Shown here one piece after another: positions 9,511-10,412 of a DNA stretch of 10,412 nt. Each line of letters starts with the position of its first letter. Position 1 is the first letter of the stretch. Origin of the DNA: Fodinibacter sp038330415 (lineage in GTDB: Bacteria; Actinomycetota; Actinomycetes; Actinomycetales; Dermatophilaceae); NCBI GenBank assembly GCA_038330415.1, contig JBBQNZ010000146.1, forward strand, positions 1 through 10,412. The letters run 5' to 3'. The position numbers and the translations under genes are program-made. The notes below the pieces were generated by a model. It saw only the letters and a list, made by a program, of their open reading frames with translations, was not told the origin of the DNA and searched no databases.

Positions 9511-10359
9511 GTGATCGAGCTCGAAGACCTGCCCGAGCTGAAGGATGCGGTCATGATCGCCGCCTTCGAGGGATGGAACGACGCCGGCGAGGCCGCGAGT
9601 GCGGTCATCGAGCACCTCGCCGAGATCTGGGACGCCGAGGTCGTGGCAGCGCTCGACCCCGAGGACTACTACGACTTCCAGGTCAACCGGCCCCGAGTGC
9701 TGCTCGAGAACGGTCGCCGCCGGATCAGCTGGCGCACCACCCGTATCCTCGTGGCCACGAACACCTCCCTCGGCCGCGACGTGGTGCTGGTGCAGGGTGT
9801 CGAGCCGTCCTTCCGGTGGCGGGCCTTCGCGATCGAGCTGATGGAGCTGGCCCAGGCCGCCGACGTGTCGATGGTGGTGACGCTCGGCGCGCTGATGGCC
9901 GACGTCGCGCACTCCCGCCCCATCCCGGTGTCCGCCACCTCCGACAGCGAGGACACCCGGCATCGCCACGACCTCGAGATGAGCAGCTACGAGGGCCCCA
10001 CCGGCATCGTCGGCGTGCTCGCAGACGCCGCGACCCAGGTCGGCGTGCCCTCGGTCTCCTGCTGGGCGGCCGTCCCGCACTATGCGGGTCACAGCCCGTC
10101 GCCGAAGGCCACGCTCGCCCTCGTCAGCCGCCTCGAGGACCTCCTCGACGGCCCGATCGAGCACGGCGAGCTCGACGAGGACTCGCATGCCTGGGAGCGC
10201 GGCATCAACGAGCTGGCCGCCTCCGACACCGAGGTCGCCGAGTACGTCGAGAGCCTGGAGGAGGCCCAGGACACCGCAGACCTGCCCGAGGCGAGCGGCG
10301 ACGCGATCGCCAAGGAGTTCGAGCGCTACCTGCGCCGTCGCAGCACCGACGAGGGCTGA
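9511..10359 (+). CDS. PAC2 (proteasome assembly chaperone 2) family protein
   Basis: This 282-residue soluble protein belongs to the PAC2 family (Pfam PAC2), and M. tuberculosis Rv2125 is the likely counterpart. Family features seen: F-E-G-W-N-D-A-G-E-A-A-S beginning near residue 19, the stretch T-L-G-A-L-M-A-D-V-A-H-S-R-P-I-P-V at 124-140, Y-E-G-P-T-G near 160-165, and P-H-Y-A-G at 189-193. The C-terminal quarter is acidic and helical, then ends in a basic stretch R-Y-L-R-R-R. The tail does not carry the hydrophobic-tyrosine-X motif by which proteasome-assembly chaperones and activators bind the 20S ring. The bacterial function is not established; the fold resembles purine-nucleoside-phosphorylase-like domains. 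The GTG start has a perfect Shine-Dalgarno site. It is divergent from the HAD gene and followed after 10 bases by a strong terminator hairpin, so it is probably transcribed alone. Confidence 0.93.
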   Translation: MIELEDLPELKDAVMIAAFEGWNDAGEAASAVIEHLAEIWDAEVVAALDPEDYYDFQVNRPRVLLENGRRRISWRTTRILVATNTSLGRDVVLVQGVEPSFRWRAFAIELMELAQAADVSMVVTLGALMADVAHSRPIPVSATSDSEDTRHRHDLEMSSYEGPTGIVGVLADAATQVGVPSVSCWAAVPHYAGHSPSPKATLALVSRLEDLLDGPIEHGELDEDSHAWERGINELAASDTEVAEYVESLEEAQDTADLPEASGDAIAKEFERYLRRRSTDEG

Positions 10360-10362
10360 ACC

Positions 10363-10412
10363 GCACGTCAAAGGCCCACGAACCCGGTGCCGGGTTCGTG
10401 GGCCTTTCGTGC
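10363..10412. terminator. Very strong, probably bidirectional intrinsic terminator
   Basis: Bases 10370-10387 and 10390-10407 are perfect 18-base inverted repeats, each starting or ending with AAAGGCCC or its complement GGGCCTTT. Outside a 2-base bulge (10368-10369) the pairing continues with GCACG (10363-10367) against CGTGC (10408-10412), giving 23 possible base pairs. In RNA the innermost pairs would open to make a loop of about 6 bases. It begins 3 bases after the PAC2 stop. AAA on one side and TTT on the other let it work in both directions, which suggests a convergent gene beyond the window. Confidence 0.9.

Noticed and set aside
9457..10371. Long N-terminal extension of the HAD frame antisense to PAC2
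   Set aside because: HAD motif I begins about 10 residues after the ATG at 9456, as is usual, and the extension has no homology.

Overview
The window is a GC-rich stretch (strong G/C preference at third codon positions) of an actinobacterial chromosome. The proteasome-activating ATPase Mpa/ARC, the actinobacterial-type TrmI and the neighbourhood (mpa, trmI, a RecB-like nuclease, metH and a PAC2 protein, which also lie close together in Mycobacterium tuberculosis around Rv2115c-Rv2125) place it in Actinomycetota. A member of the Micrococcales, perhaps Intrasporangiaceae, is a guess from general look and not shown by the sequence. I see no mobile element, tRNA, rRNA, CRISPR array, phage gene or integration scar. 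This is conserved core genome, densely packed, with no gene-free stretch longer than 130 bases.

Layout. On the minus strand, positions 3966 down to 85 carry a probable three-gene unit read in the order M50 intramembrane protease, trmI (tRNA m1A58 methyltransferase), mpa (proteasome ATPase), with gaps of 11 and 22 bases. Positions 1-84 lie downstream of mpa and hold a small hairpin. On the plus strand, metH (cobalamin-dependent methionine synthase, 4038-7826) runs divergently from the M50 gene across a 71-base gap. After a 130-base gap with a hairpin comes a stand-alone RecB/Cas4-like nuclease (7957-8802). Its 3' end overlaps the convergent HAD phosphatase gene (8773-9456, minus) by 30 bases. 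A 54-base divergent region separates the HAD gene from a PAC2-family gene (9511-10359, plus), which ends at a very strong, possibly bidirectional hairpin at the window edge.

How the genes relate. The minus-strand unit combines membrane proteolysis, tRNA modification and the unfoldase of the Pup-proteasome system. metH, the nuclease, the HAD phosphatase and PAC2 look like separate transcription units. PAC2 is related to eukaryotic and archaeal proteasome-assembly chaperones, so finding it a few kilobases from mpa is suggestive, but no functional link is shown here.

Main observations. Five of the seven genes have a TANNNT -10-like hexamer ending only 5-8 bases before the ATG and no convincing Shine-Dalgarno site, which points to leaderless or nearly leaderless mRNAs. 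The MetH protein resembles the Escherichia coli subtype along its whole length, which I would not have expected from the mycobacterial/Streptomyces MetH I remember. I found no clear previously undescribed system; the findings are modest and are scored accordingly.
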